DNA of 64,000 bases from Vibrio hepatarius (lineage in GTDB: Bacteria; Pseudomonadota; Gammaproteobacteria; Enterobacterales; Vibrionaceae): contig NZ_LHPI01000019.1 in the NCBI RefSeq assembly GCF_001274785.1, positions 1 to 64,000 on the forward strand, written 5' to 3'. The position numbers were made by a program, and so were the translations under genes. Under the pieces are notes generated by a model. That model was not told where the DNA came from, ran no database searches, and saw nothing but the letters and a program-made list of their open reading frames with translations. Positions 53,098 to 61,578 of this stretch are shown piece after piece; positions within the stretch are counted from its first letter, which is position 1; every line of letters starts with the position of its first letter.

Positions 53098-53835
53098 GTG
53101 ATTATTCCAGCATTAGATTTAATTGAAGGTCAGGTAGTGCGCCTATACCAAGGTGATTATGGCCAAGTAACAGAATATAAAGTCGACCCGGCAGAGCAGT
53201 TCAACCTATACCACCAAGCAGGCGCCAACTGGCTGCACTTAGTGGATCTGACGGGCGCAAAAGATACCTCAGCACGTCAGCTTGATTTAATCGCTAAGTT
53301 GCTAGCGAGTACACCAGCGAATATCCAAATCGGTGGTGGTGTGCGCAGCGAGCAAGATGTTGTCGATTTGCTTGAAGCGGGCGCACAGCGCGTTGTCGTC
53401 GGTTCGACCGCGGTCAAACAACCCGAACTGGTTAAAGGTTGGATGGAAAAATATGGCGCTGAGAAGATTGTTCTTGCACTCGATATCAATATCGACCAAG
53501 ACGGCACGCGCAAAGTCGCGATTTCTGGCTGGCAGGAAGATTCCGGCGTGACGATTGAAGCGCTGATCGACGATTACCTAACAGTCGGTCTTAAACACGT
53601 GCTGTGTACCGACATTTCACGTGACGGCACGCTAGCGGGTTCGAACGTGGAGCTATACATTGACCTGTGCAAGCAATACCCACAAGTTCAGTTCCAGTCA
53701 TCAGGTGGCATTGGCTCTCTGGCGGATATCGAAGCATTAAAAGGCACTGGTGTTTCTGGCGTGATCGTTGGCCGTGCGTTATTGGATGGCAAATTTACCG
53801 CAGAGGAGGCGTTTGCATGTTGGCAAAGCGAATAA
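53098..53835 (+). CDS. hisA: ProFAR isomerase
   Basis: A 245-residue TIM-barrel isomerase. IIPALDLIEGQVVRLYQGDY at the N-terminus holds the catalytic Asp, LHLVDLTGAKD, IQIGGGVRSEQDV and CTDISRDGTLAGSN hold the phosphate sites and the second Asp. The start is a GTG at 53098 behind AAGGATAT. The last 19 bases overlap hisF. Confidence 0.96.
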   Translation: MIIPALDLIEGQVVRLYQGDYGQVTEYKVDPAEQFNLYHQAGANWLHLVDLTGAKDTSARQLDLIAKLLASTPANIQIGGGVRSEQDVVDLLEAGAQRVVVGSTAVKQPELVKGWMEKYGAEKIVLALDINIDQDGTRKVAISGWQEDSGVTIEALIDDYLTVGLKHVLCTDISRDGTLAGSNVELYIDLCKQYPQVQFQSSGGIGSLADIEALKGTGVSGVIVGRALLDGKFTAEEAFACWQSE

Positions 53836-54590
53836 TCCCTTGTCTCGACGTGCGTGACGGGCAAGTTGTAAAAGGCGTTCAGTTCCGTAACCACGAAATC
53901 ATTGGTGATATCGTTCCTCTGGCGCAGCGTTACGCGCAAGAAGGCGCCGATGAATTGGTGTTTTATGATATCACCGCTTCCAGTGATGGTCGTGTGGTCG
54001 ATAAAAGCTGGGTTTCACGTGTGGCAGAAGTGATTGATATTCCTTTTTGTGTCGCAGGCGGAATCAAATCAGCAGAAGACGCGGCGCGCATCTTAGAGTT
54101 TGGTGCAGATAAAGTGTCAATCAACTCACCAGCACTGGCAAACCCAGAGTTAATTACAGATCTCGCAGACCGTTTTGGCGTTCAGTGTATTGTCGTCGGT
54201 ATCGACTCGTACTATGACAAAGACACGGGTAAGTATCAGGTTTACCAGTTTACGGGTGACGAAGCTCGCACTAAAGCAACCCAATGGGAAACGCGTGATT
54301 GGGTGCAAGAAGTTCAAAAACGTGGCGCTGGCGAAATCGTGTTAAACATGATGAACCAAGACGGCGTGCGTAACGGCTACGACATTGAACAACTGAATAT
54401 GGTGCGTGAGGTGTGTAATGTACCGTTGATAGCATCAGGTGGTGCGGGTGCGATGGAGCACTTCGCAGAAGCCTACCAAAAAGCGAATGTAGATGGTGCG
54501 TTGGCGGCGTCTGTATTTCACAAGCAAGTCATCAATATTGGTGAGTTAAAACAGTATTTAAAACAACAAGATATAGAGGTGCGTCTATGA
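53817..54590 (+). CDS. hisF: Imidazole glycerol phosphate synthase, cyclase subunit
   Basis: A 257-residue TIM-barrel that closes the imidazole ring using ammonia from HisH. LAKRIIPCLDVRDGQVVKGVQF has the catalytic Asp, LVFYDITASSDGR, VAGGIKSAEDA and GAGEIVLNMMNQDGVRNGYD follow. The ATG at 53817 lies inside the end of hisA with GGAGG upstream; the longer frame from 53667 reads through hisA. Its stop overlaps hisI (ATGA). Confidence 0.97.
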   Translation: MLAKRIIPCLDVRDGQVVKGVQFRNHEIIGDIVPLAQRYAQEGADELVFYDITASSDGRVVDKSWVSRVAEVIDIPFCVAGGIKSAEDAARILEFGADKVSINSPALANPELITDLADRFGVQCIVVGIDSYYDKDTGKYQVYQFTGDEARTKATQWETRDWVQEVQKRGAGEIVLNMMNQDGVRNGYDIEQLNMVREVCNVPLIASGGAGAMEHFAEAYQKANVDGALAASVFHKQVINIGELKQYLKQQDIEVRL

Positions 54591-55222
54591 GTTTTGCCAC
54601 CGAAGAAGTGAATAACCTCGCGCAGCGTATTGATTGGGACAAAGTGGATGGATTGGTCCCAGCGATTGTGCAAGATTTTCAGTCGAGCCAAGTATTGATG
54701 ATGGGCTACATGAACAAAGATGCGTTGGCAAAAACCGGTGAAACGGGTCAAGTGACTTTTTTCTCGCGCACCAAAGAACGCTTATGGACCAAGGGTGAAA
54801 CCTCGGGTAACGTACTGCAACTTAAGAACATCGCTTTAGATTGTGATAACGACACATTGCTTGTGAAAGTCGACCCGATTGGTCCAACTTGCCACACTGG
54901 CACAACCACTTGCTGGGACGGCGATTCGCAAGAAGAGTCGCAGATGGTGTGGCTTCATCAACTTGAGCAGCTACTGGCTGCCCGCAAGAGTGCCGACCCA
55001 GATTCGTCTTACACCGCTAGCCTTTATGCTCGTGGCACCAAGCGTATTTCGCAAAAGGTGGGCGAAGAAGGCGTTGAAGTCGCGCTTGCGGCGACGTCGG
55101 GCGATAAGGCGGAGTTAGTGTGTGAGTCTGCCGATTTGATCTATCACTTGCTGGTTTTACTGCAAGACCAAGGCCTTTCTATGAACGACGTGATTAACAA
55201 ACTCAAAGAGCGTCATAAATAA
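54587..55222 (+). CDS. hisI: Bifunctional phosphoribosyl-AMP cyclohydrolase / phosphoribosyl-ATP pyrophosphatase
   Basis: A 211-residue fusion (HisIE). The cyclohydrolase half (about residues 1-120) has MMGYMNKDAL, WTKGETSGNVLQL, the metal-binding DCDNDTLLV and PTCHTGTTTCW. The pyrophosphatase half (about 125-211) has SYTASLYARGTKRISQKVGEEGVEVALA and ADLIYHLLVLL. It is the last gene of the operon, overlapping hisF by 4 bases. Confidence 0.97.
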   Translation: MSFATEEVNNLAQRIDWDKVDGLVPAIVQDFQSSQVLMMGYMNKDALAKTGETGQVTFFSRTKERLWTKGETSGNVLQLKNIALDCDNDTLLVKVDPIGPTCHTGTTTCWDGDSQEESQMVWLHQLEQLLAARKSADPDSSYTASLYARGTKRISQKVGEEGVEVALAATSGDKAELVCESADLIYHLLVLLQDQGLSMNDVINKLKERHK

Positions 55223-55254
55223 CCTCGATTTGTGATAGAATCGCCCTCAAATTT

Positions 55255-55290
55255 AAAGCCGTAAGCACCCCTTACGGCTTTGTTGTTTTA
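55255..55290 (+). terminator. Terminator of the his operon
   Basis: The stem AAAGCCGTAAG / CTTACGGCTTT is followed by GTTGTTTT, 33 bases after the hisI stop and just before yebC. Confidence 0.85.
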
Positions 55291-55303
55291 AAGGGAGACT
55301 CAA

Positions 55304-56047
55304 ATGGCTGGTCATAGTAAATGGGCTAATATTCGCCACCGCAAAGCAGCCCAAGATGCAAAGCGTGGCAAAATTTTCACTAAATTGATCCGTGAGATTG
55401 TCGTTGCGGCAAAAGAGGGCGGCGGTGAGCCGGAAAACAACCCACGTTTGCGTGCGGCGATCGATAAAGCCCTTTCCAACAACATGACGCGTGATACCGT
55501 TAACCGAGCGATTGCCCGTGGTGCGGGCGGTGAAGGCGACGAAGGTATGGAGACCGTGATCTATGAAGGTTATGGACCAGGTGGAACCGCGGTGATGGTC
55601 GAGTGTTTGACCGACAATCGCAACCGAACCGTATCAGGCGTTCGCCACGCGTTTTCAAAAGCAGGTGGTAATCTAGGTACCGATGGTAGCGTGAATTATC
55701 TGTTTGATAAGAAAGGGGTGATCTCCTATGCGCCGGGATTAGATGAAGACGATGTCATGGAAGTGGCGCTAGAAAGCGGTGCGGATGACATTGAAACCGC
55801 AGACGATGGTGCAATTGATGTGTTTACTGCGCCGAGCGATTTTGGTGTGGTTAAAGATGCGCTGGATGCCGCTGGGTTTGAAGCCGATAACGCAGAAGTT
55901 TCTCTAGTGCCATCAACGAAAGCGGAGTTAGACGCGGATACCGCGCCGAAACTACTGCGTCTTATCGATGCCTTAGAAGATCTCGACGACGTACAAGAGG
56001 TGTATCACAACGGTGATATATCCGATGAAGTTGCTGCGAGCCTATAA
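55304..56047 (+). CDS. yebC: YebC/PmpR family (TACO1-like) regulator
   Basis: A 247-residue protein with the invariant N-terminus MAGHSKWANIRHRKAAQDAKR and GKIFTKLIREIVVAAKEGGG, then ARGAGGEGDEGMETVIYEGYGPGG. Three domains are expected. Family members have been described as DNA-binding regulators and, more recently, as factors that aid translation. GGGAGACTCAA lies before the ATG. It lies after the his terminator, so it probably has its own promoter or depends on read-through. Confidence 0.94.
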   Translation: MAGHSKWANIRHRKAAQDAKRGKIFTKLIREIVVAAKEGGGEPENNPRLRAAIDKALSNNMTRDTVNRAIARGAGGEGDEGMETVIYEGYGPGGTAVMVECLTDNRNRTVSGVRHAFSKAGGNLGTDGSVNYLFDKKGVISYAPGLDEDDVMEVALESGADDIETADDGAIDVFTAPSDFGVVKDALDAAGFEADNAEVSLVPSTKAELDADTAPKLLRLIDALEDLDDVQEVYHNGDISDEVAASL

Positions 56048-56051
56048 ATGT

Positions 56052-56074
56052 AACGCCCTCGTTTGAGGGCGTTT
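56052..56074. terminator. Bidirectional terminator after yebC
   Basis: AACGCCCTC-GTTT-GAGGGCGTT lies between convergent yebC and the putative exporter gene. T-rich sequence is short on the plus strand. Confidence 0.7.
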
Positions 56075-56100
56075 CTCTAGCCGAAGTCGTTGGCAGTGAG

Positions 56101-57303
56101 CTAGATTTCAAACAGAAAGTAGAAGCTGTAGCCGATGACAAACGCGGGAATGGCTGAATAGAGAGTTGCGATAAACGCCGCCTTTGGAGCGAGGGCAATC
56201 ATTGGAAATAGCGCGTCGCCATCATTTGAAATCGCATTTGAAATTTGCGCTGATAGCGGTGCAGCGCCGCTAAGGTATAAGCTGGTCACCAGTATTTGCG
56301 GTCCACATCCAGGCAGTAAACCAATCGCTAGCCCCGCCAAAGGCATCCAGATTCCCCAGTGAGAGAAGAGGATGGCGAAGTTAACATCGGCAAATGTGCT
56401 GGCCAGTTCAAACGTGAGAAAAGCGACCACAACCCAAGCAGTAATAAAATTGGTATCTTGCGCTGCCTTTTGTAGTGGGTGAGAAGAAAGGCTTTTGTTA
56501 TCTTCGGCAACTGTTGACTCGTAGTCCTTTATTTCTTTGGTTAGCGACCATAGCAACATGCTAATGACCATGAGTCCTGCCCCAAGCCATTCAATGCCCA
56601 ACGTCGGTAATGAGAGTAAAGCATTCACATCAACCTGAAACGACCCTAGCAATGCGACCATGATTGCGGGAATCAAACACCATTTCCAAAATGCCCCTTG
56701 TAGGTTGATGGCGGTTTGTTCAATGTTGCTGGATTCAGATGTCGGACCGTTGCTATTGCTCGTAGAATTCCCATCCGGTCGCAAGAAATCATCATTATGG
56801 AGTAGGTTGACTACCCAGCCAGAGACGCACCCAACAACCACACCCAAAGCCACAACCATAAAGCCAATCTCTGGCTTGCTTGCGAGCAGTAAAAACGCGG
56901 CGTCGCCCATGGTCGAAGTTAACACCGCGACAATAGCGCCGAAGCCAACACGACCACTAACAAACTGTGAAGTGACAATGATAGCGCCACCGCAACCAGG
57001 CAGTGCGCCCAACAGGGCAGCGAATATCACTTGATAATGTCGCGAGCGGTGAAACAAGTTGACGAGTTTGTTCTCTTTACTGACGTATAGAGAGACATAG
57101 TGATAGATTGCCAATGTAAACGCGACATAAGCGGATACAGCCCAAAACGCGTCGGATAACGTGTTCACCGCGAGCTCGCGAGTGGTTTCACTCGTGAGTA
57201 GTGCGAGTAGCATCACTGGCAGAATAAGACGCTTGTATGCGGGACGGAATTGGCCGAGAGAAAGCCACTGTGGCAGTGACGATGAAAGCCTCATTGAATG
57301 CAT
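56101..57303 (-). CDS. Putative manganese exporter, 10-TM (MneA / ArsP_2-like)
   Basis: A 400-residue inner membrane protein with two homologous halves of about five membrane segments each. Each half carries a PGCGG/PGCGP-type motif: ALLGALPGCGGAIIVTSQFVSGRVGFGAIVAV and LAIGLLPGCGPQILVTSLYLSGAAPL, with Asp in TMGDAAF and NDGDALF. This is the pattern of the putative 10-TM heavy-metal exporter family that includes the manganese exporter MneA of Vibrio cholerae. A hydrophilic loop separates the halves. A Fur-like palindrome lies 23 bases upstream, and the neighbour ppaC encodes a manganese enzyme. A second Met at 57294 is an alternative start. Confidence 0.75.
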   Translation of the reverse strand: MHSMRLSSSLPQWLSLGQFRPAYKRLILPVMLLALLTSETTRELAVNTLSDAFWAVSAYVAFTLAIYHYVSLYVSKENKLVNLFHRSRHYQVIFAALLGALPGCGGAIIVTSQFVSGRVGFGAIVAVLTSTMGDAAFLLLASKPEIGFMVVALGVVVGCVSGWVVNLLHNDDFLRPDGNSTSNSNGPTSESSNIEQTAINLQGAFWKWCLIPAIMVALLGSFQVDVNALLSLPTLGIEWLGAGLMVISMLLWSLTKEIKDYESTVAEDNKSLSSHPLQKAAQDTNFITAWVVVAFLTFELASTFADVNFAILFSHWGIWMPLAGLAIGLLPGCGPQILVTSLYLSGAAPLSAQISNAISNDGDALFPMIALAPKAAFIATLYSAIPAFVIGYSFYFLFEI

Positions 57304-57325
57304 AAAGTCCCCAAATGATAATACG

Positions 57326-57358
57326 AATAATTCTCAATATATGTTAATGAGAATTATT
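57326..57358. promoter_or_regulatory. Fur-like palindrome upstream of the putative metal exporter
   Basis: AATAATTCTCA (57326-57336) is inverted perfectly as TGAGAATTATT (57348-57358) with an 11-base spacer. The arms resemble halves of the Fur box (TGAGAAT / ATTCTCA). Binding by Fur or another metalloregulator is inferred. Confidence 0.65.
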
Positions 57359-57487
57359 TGCAACAATAATTAGAAAGAAGCGCTTTTCTTTTTGCTAACC
57401 CATGACAAATCTCAAAAATCAGGTAAAGTAACGGGCTTCGTGAGTAAATGCCCAAGCTGGGCCTGTTTTAGTCGAATAGGAAATAAG

Positions 57488-58393
57488 ATGATTCTAGTTG
57501 TAGGTCACAAGAACCCTGATAGTGATAGTATCTGTAGTGCTCTAGTTGCAACTGAGCTACTAAAAGCTCGTGGCGAGCAAGCAATGCCGATTCGCCAAGG
57601 TGAAATCAACCGCGAAACTCAGCACATTCTCGAAGTTGCTGGTGCAGAAGTTCCTGAACTTCGCACATCTGTCGCTGGTGAGAAAATCTGGCTTGTTGAC
57701 TACTCAGATCTAGCACAAGCACCAGATGATGTGGCTGAAGCTGAAATCCTAGGTATCGTTGACCACCACCGTCTGGGTGACGTGATGACTGTGAACCCAA
57801 TGGAAGCTTGGATCTGGCCTGTTGGTTGTACAAACACAGTACTGTTCAACATGTTCAAGATCGAAGGTCACGAGATCACTCCACAAATCGCTAAACTAAT
57901 GATGTCAGCAATCCTATCTGACACGGTTGGTTTTGCATCTCCAACATGTACGCAAAAAGACAAAGACGCAGTAGCGGAGCTAGCGCAGATCGCTGACGTT
58001 GCTGATGTTGATGCGTTCATTAAAGATCTTCTGATCGCAAAAACTAACATCGAAGGCCTTTCTGCTGCTGAGCTAGTAGAAAAAGACTTAAAAGGTTACC
58101 CATTCAACGGTCGTGACGTGGTTGTTGGTCAGGTTGAACTTGCAACGCTAGAGCAAGTTGACGGCATGATTGACGCACTAGAAGCAGACCTTGAACGTCG
58201 TTGTAACGATGAAGGTCTAGCGTTCGCTGCAGTAATGCTAACAGACATCACAACAGCGCAAACTCGTCTACTATACAAAGGCGAGTGGGCTGAGAAGCTA
58301 GTGAAGCATGAACAAGACGGCATGCTAATGATGGAAAACACGCTAAGCCGTAAGAAACAAGGCTGGCCGTGGCTACAAGCTGAACTAGCGTAA
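57488..58393 (+). CDS. ppaC: Manganese-dependent inorganic pyrophosphatase (family II)
   Basis: A 301-residue DHH-family pyrophosphatase that clears pyrophosphate in the cytoplasm. VVGHKNPDSDSICSALVATELL contains the first metal ligands, LVDYSDLAQAP and VDHHRLGDV the Asp and DHH motif, and SRKKQGWPWLQAELA the C-terminal substrate-binding SRKKQ. All metal ligands are in place. The ATG at 57488 follows AGGAAAT; the longer frame from 57392 adds an unrelated Cys-rich leader. It is divergent from the putative manganese exporter. Confidence 0.95.
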   Translation: MILVVGHKNPDSDSICSALVATELLKARGEQAMPIRQGEINRETQHILEVAGAEVPELRTSVAGEKIWLVDYSDLAQAPDDVAEAEILGIVDHHRLGDVMTVNPMEAWIWPVGCTNTVLFNMFKIEGHEITPQIAKLMMSAILSDTVGFASPTCTQKDKDAVAELAQIADVADVDAFIKDLLIAKTNIEGLSAAELVEKDLKGYPFNGRDVVVGQVELATLEQVDGMIDALEADLERRCNDEGLAFAAVMLTDITTAQTRLLYKGEWAEKLVKHEQDGMLMMENTLSRKKQGWPWLQAELA

Positions 58394-58416
58394 TCGCAAG
58401 TTTCAGATGAGTTTTT

Positions 58417-58450
58417 AAACGCCCATGGTTATGCCGTGGGCGTTTTGTTT
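58417..58450 (+). terminator. Terminator between ppaC and the DUF2750 gene
   Basis: The stem AAACGCCCA / TGGGCGTTTTGTTT ends just before the AAGGAG of the next gene. Confidence 0.8.
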
Positions 58451-58462
58451 AAGGAGACATTC

Positions 58463-58843
58463 ATGTCAGAGGCATTAACTCAACAACAGATCGATACGGT
58501 TAATAAAATGCGTCCGGACGAGCGTTTTAACTACTGCATCAAAGAAATCGCAAAGCAGCGTAAAGTGTGGATCCTGACCGATGAACATGGCTGTGTAATG
58601 CTCAACACCGAAGATGAAGACTGTGTACCAGTTTGGCCAAATGAAGAGTTTGCCAACGAGTGGGCGACAGGTGAGTGGGAGCATTGCAAAGCAGAGTCGA
58701 TTTCAACCGCTAAGTGGTTCAGTCGCTGGACATATGGTCTGGAGGAAGATGAACTCGCTATTGTGGTATTCCCAAACAGCAACGAAGAAGGGGTAGTGCT
58801 TTACCCTGACGAGTTTGAATTTGAGTTGAAAAAGCGCGGTTAG
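58463..58843 (+). CDS. DUF2750 protein
   Basis: A 126-residue acidic cytoplasmic protein. RFNYCIKEIAKQRKVWILTDEHGCVML, VPVWPNEEFANEWA, and the ending GVVLYPDEFEFELKKR are the DUF2750 pattern. AAGGAG lies 8 bases before the ATG at 58463; the in-frame ATG at 58436 falls in the preceding terminator. The function is unknown. It is convergent with sapF and may depend on read-through from ppaC or on a promoter near the hairpin. Confidence 0.85.
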   Translation: MSEALTQQQIDTVNKMRPDERFNYCIKEIAKQRKVWILTDEHGCVMLNTEDEDCVPVWPNEEFANEWATGEWEHCKAESISTAKWFSRWTYGLEEDELAIVVFPNSNEEGVVLYPDEFEFELKKRG

Positions 58844-58862
58844 TCAGCGGTTTTCTATCGAT

Positions 58863-58892
58863 TAGCCAGTAGCAAACTATTGCTGCTGGCTA
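58863..58892. terminator. Hairpin between the DUF2750 gene and sapF
   Basis: TAGCCAGTAGCA pairs with TGCTGCTGGCTA (one G-T pair) around a 6-base loop. T-runs on both sides are weak, so termination is probable but not certain. Confidence 0.55.
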
Positions 58893-58916
58893 TCAATCGC
58901 AAATTCTAGAGCAAGG

Positions 58917-59696
58917 CTAAAATTTAGGTTTACTAAAGTGACTCTCGACCAGACGCTGCGTAATGATGTGTTCTGGGTTAGCGAGAACTTGTTGCGTATC
59001 GCCGCTTTCTACCACTTCACCTTCATGCATCACCATGATCTTATCTGTGATGTGTTTGATGATTCCAAGGTGCTGCGACACATACACAAATGACACCCCC
59101 ATCTCTTCTTGCAGTTCCAAGAATAAGTTGATGATTTGCGAGCGCATTGCCATGTCTAAGCCGTTTAATGCTTCATCGGCGATAATGATCGACGGTTGCA
59201 GAATTAACGCCCTAGCTAAGCACACACGCTGTTTTTGGCCCGTTGCAAGCATCTGCGGATAAAAGTAAGCGTGTTCAGGAAGCAACCCCACTCGCAGTAG
59301 AGTATCTTTCACGCGCTTCATGCGCGCTTCTGGCGGCATATTAGTGTTTCGTTTTAGCGGACCTTCCAAAATACGCCCGATTTGAATACGCGGGTTTAAC
59401 GAGGTGTTAGGATCCTGAAAAATCATCCGGATAAGCTTACATCTCGTCGAATAGTCTTTGTGTTCAAGCAACTCGCCATTCACGCGGATTTCACCACTGG
59501 TTGGCTCAACAACGCCTGCCAACATGCGTGCAAGTGTCGATTTACCAGAACCGTTTTGGCCGATGAAGCCGATGGTTTGTCCGACCTCTAAGGTAAAGCT
59601 AACCGGTTTTACTGCTTGGTGTGTGCGTTTACGAAATAGTCCCGGACGACTGATAAACTCTTTCGACAGGTCGTTGACTTCTAACAATGCGCTCAT
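58917..59696 (-). CDS. sapF: Peptide ABC transporter ATP-binding protein SapF
   Basis: A 259-residue ABC ATPase. Walker A is IGFIGQNGSGKSTLARMLAG and Walker B IIIADEALNGLD. The signature segment departs from the classical LSGGQ, reading MLATGQKQRVCLARAL, which is also typical of SapF. It is the last gene of sapABCDF, overlapping sapD by 4 bases, and would energise uptake of peptides (and, in some species, antimicrobial peptides or polyamines) together with SapD. Confidence 0.94.
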   Translation of the reverse strand: MSALLEVNDLSKEFISRPGLFRKRTHQAVKPVSFTLEVGQTIGFIGQNGSGKSTLARMLAGVVEPTSGEIRVNGELLEHKDYSTRCKLIRMIFQDPNTSLNPRIQIGRILEGPLKRNTNMPPEARMKRVKDTLLRVGLLPEHAYFYPQMLATGQKQRVCLARALILQPSIIIADEALNGLDMAMRSQIINLFLELQEEMGVSFVYVSQHLGIIKHITDKIMVMHEGEVVESGDTQQVLANPEHIITQRLVESHFSKPKF

Positions 59697-60691
59697 GCTT
59701 TTTTCTTCTCCATGTTCAGTGGGAAGTGGCAGGCAAACTTGTGGTTTTTAATTCGTCTTGTCATAGGTATTTCGACACATTGGCGCTGTGCATACGGGCA
59801 ACGAGGACCCAATCGACACCCAATAGGCAGATGCTGAAGGGGAGGGATTGAACCAGGCAGCGATTGCAGTTTCTCTTTGTGAGGGATCCAGTCGTTAAAA
59901 TCTGGCATCGCTTTAAGCAACGCGACCGTATAAGGGTGCTTCGGTTTCTCAAGAATTTTCTGCGTATCGGCGGATTCAACCGACTGACCACAGTACATCA
60001 CCGTAATACGATTCGCCCACTGAGTAATGGTGGTTAAGTCATGCCCGATCAACATGATTGAGGTATTGTTGACCTGGTTCATACGGCTGAGCAAACGCAG
60101 AATTTGCGACTGAGTGATCGGGTCTAAATCGTTCGTTGGTTCATCGGCGATAAGCAGTTTTGGTTTTGCTGCGATGGCCATCGCGATCATGACTTTTTGA
60201 CACTCCCCATCGGTGAGTTCGTATGGGTAGCTGCTCATGATCTGACGGTGGTTTTTTATCCCAACTTTGTGCAGTAGGCCAATCGCCTGTTTTTTTCGCC
60301 ACTTAAAGCGCTCCCACCACTTGCCTTCAAATGAGCGTGATGGAATAGCTTCGATCAGTTGGCGACCGACTTCTTCTGACGGGTCCAAACAGGTTGAGGG
60401 TTCTTGGAAGATCATCGCGATATCACGGGCGATAACGCGCCTACGTTCGCGTGGGGTCAATTGCAATAAATCGATATTCCCCAAGCGCATGCGGTCCGCA
60501 GTCACTCTCCAGTTGTCTTTACATACCCCAACGATGGCTTTGGCTACGAGGCTTTTACCTGAACCTGATTCTCCCACTAGGCCGCGGATTTCACCTTCAT
60601 TTAAGGTTAAGCTCATGCGGTCAACGGCTTTCATCAGCCCTTGTGGCGTTTCAATTTCGATGGTCAGATGTCGAATATCTAATAACGGCAT
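59693..60691 (-). CDS. sapD: Peptide ABC transporter ATP-binding protein SapD
   Basis: A 332-residue ABC ATPase of the oligopeptide-transporter type. Walker A is GLVGESGSGKSLVAKAIVG, the signature region SYPYELTDGECQKVMIAMA departs from LSGGQ as SapD does, and Walker B is LLIADEPTNDLDP. The C-terminal oligopeptide extension has four Cys, for example GCRLGPRCPYAQRQC. It overlaps sapC and sapF by 1 and 4 bases. E. coli SapD also affects potassium uptake. Confidence 0.95.
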   Translation of the reverse strand: MPLLDIRHLTIEIETPQGLMKAVDRMSLTLNEGEIRGLVGESGSGKSLVAKAIVGVCKDNWRVTADRMRLGNIDLLQLTPRERRRVIARDIAMIFQEPSTCLDPSEEVGRQLIEAIPSRSFEGKWWERFKWRKKQAIGLLHKVGIKNHRQIMSSYPYELTDGECQKVMIAMAIAAKPKLLIADEPTNDLDPITQSQILRLLSRMNQVNNTSIMLIGHDLTTITQWANRITVMYCGQSVESADTQKILEKPKHPYTVALLKAMPDFNDWIPHKEKLQSLPGSIPPLQHLPIGCRLGPRCPYAQRQCVEIPMTRRIKNHKFACHFPLNMEKKKA

Positions 60692-61578
60692 TATTCGATC
60701 CCCGCGTTCAGAGCTCGGCGAACTCCTTCACCTACTAAGTTAATCACGATAACAGTAAACATAATCGCTAGGCCGGGCAGGGTCACCGTCCAAGGTGCTA
60801 AGTAAATCAGTTCAACCGAATCGCCCAACACTGCTCCCCATTCGGTGCTTGGTGCTTGTGCGCCCAGCCCAAGAAAACCAAGAGCGGTTATATCAAGTAT
60901 GGCAATAGAAAGGGCAGATGTAATCTCTGCGGCGATAACGACCAATACGTTTGGCAAAATTGAGTTCCACAACAAATAAAACTCGTTAGCGCCATCAAGA
61001 CGCGCAGCCATGATGTAGTCTTTCTCAACTTCAGTGTGTACCGCGATATAGACCGAGCGGACAAAGCGCGGGATCAACGCGAGGCAAATCGCCAAGAGCA
61101 CATTGAACTCACCAAAGCCTAAGAAGGCAACGAAGATGATCGCCAACAGCAACGACGGGATCGACATTACCGTATCAAGCAAGTGGTTGAGCGTGCTCGA
61201 GAGCAAGCCCTTGGTCATGCCCGCCAAGATACCAATCACACAACCAACCAAGCCTGCAATGGTGGTGATGATCACCGCGGAGCCAAAAGTAAGCTGTGAA
61301 CCTGAAATTAAGCGAGAAAGGATATCGCGGCCAAGGTCGTCTGTGCCTAAGAAGTATTCGACGGTACCAGCTGGATTCCATGACGGTGGGATCAGTAGTT
61401 CGCCCGACTGAGCTTGTGGGTCATGTGGCGTAATCCAAGGCGCCACAATCGTAATGATGATGATGAACATCAAACACCACAAGCCAAACATCGAGAGGTT
61501 GTTACCTCTGAAGCTACGCCAGAAGCGTTCGAATTGAGTTGGAATGTGTTCTTCCTGATAGACGCTATCGGTTAGCAT
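60691..61578 (-). CDS. sapC: Peptide ABC transporter permease SapC
   Basis: A 295-residue inner membrane permease with about six membrane segments. The N-terminal helix WCLMFIIIITIVAPWI follows a cytoplasmic tail, and LGTDDLGRDILSRLISGSQ and the EAA-type loop YIMAARLDGANEFYLLWNSILPN mark the DppC/OppC group. It overlaps sapB by 14 bases and abuts sapD. Confidence 0.94.
   Translation of the reverse strand: MLTDSVYQEEHIPTQFERFWRSFRGNNLSMFGLWCLMFIIIITIVAPWITPHDPQAQSGELLIPPSWNPAGTVEYFLGTDDLGRDILSRLISGSQLTFGSAVIITTIAGLVGCVIGILAGMTKGLLSSTLNHLLDTVMSIPSLLLAIIFVAFLGFGEFNVLLAICLALIPRFVRSVYIAVHTEVEKDYIMAARLDGANEFYLLWNSILPNVLVVIAAEITSALSIAILDITALGFLGLGAQAPSTEWGAVLGDSVELIYLAPWTVTLPGLAIMFTVIVINLVGEGVRRALNAGIE

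Noticed and set aside
60267..60743. 158-codon plus-strand frame opposite sapD/sapC
   Set aside because: Mirror frame of two well-supported ABC transporter genes; no ribosome binding site or motif.
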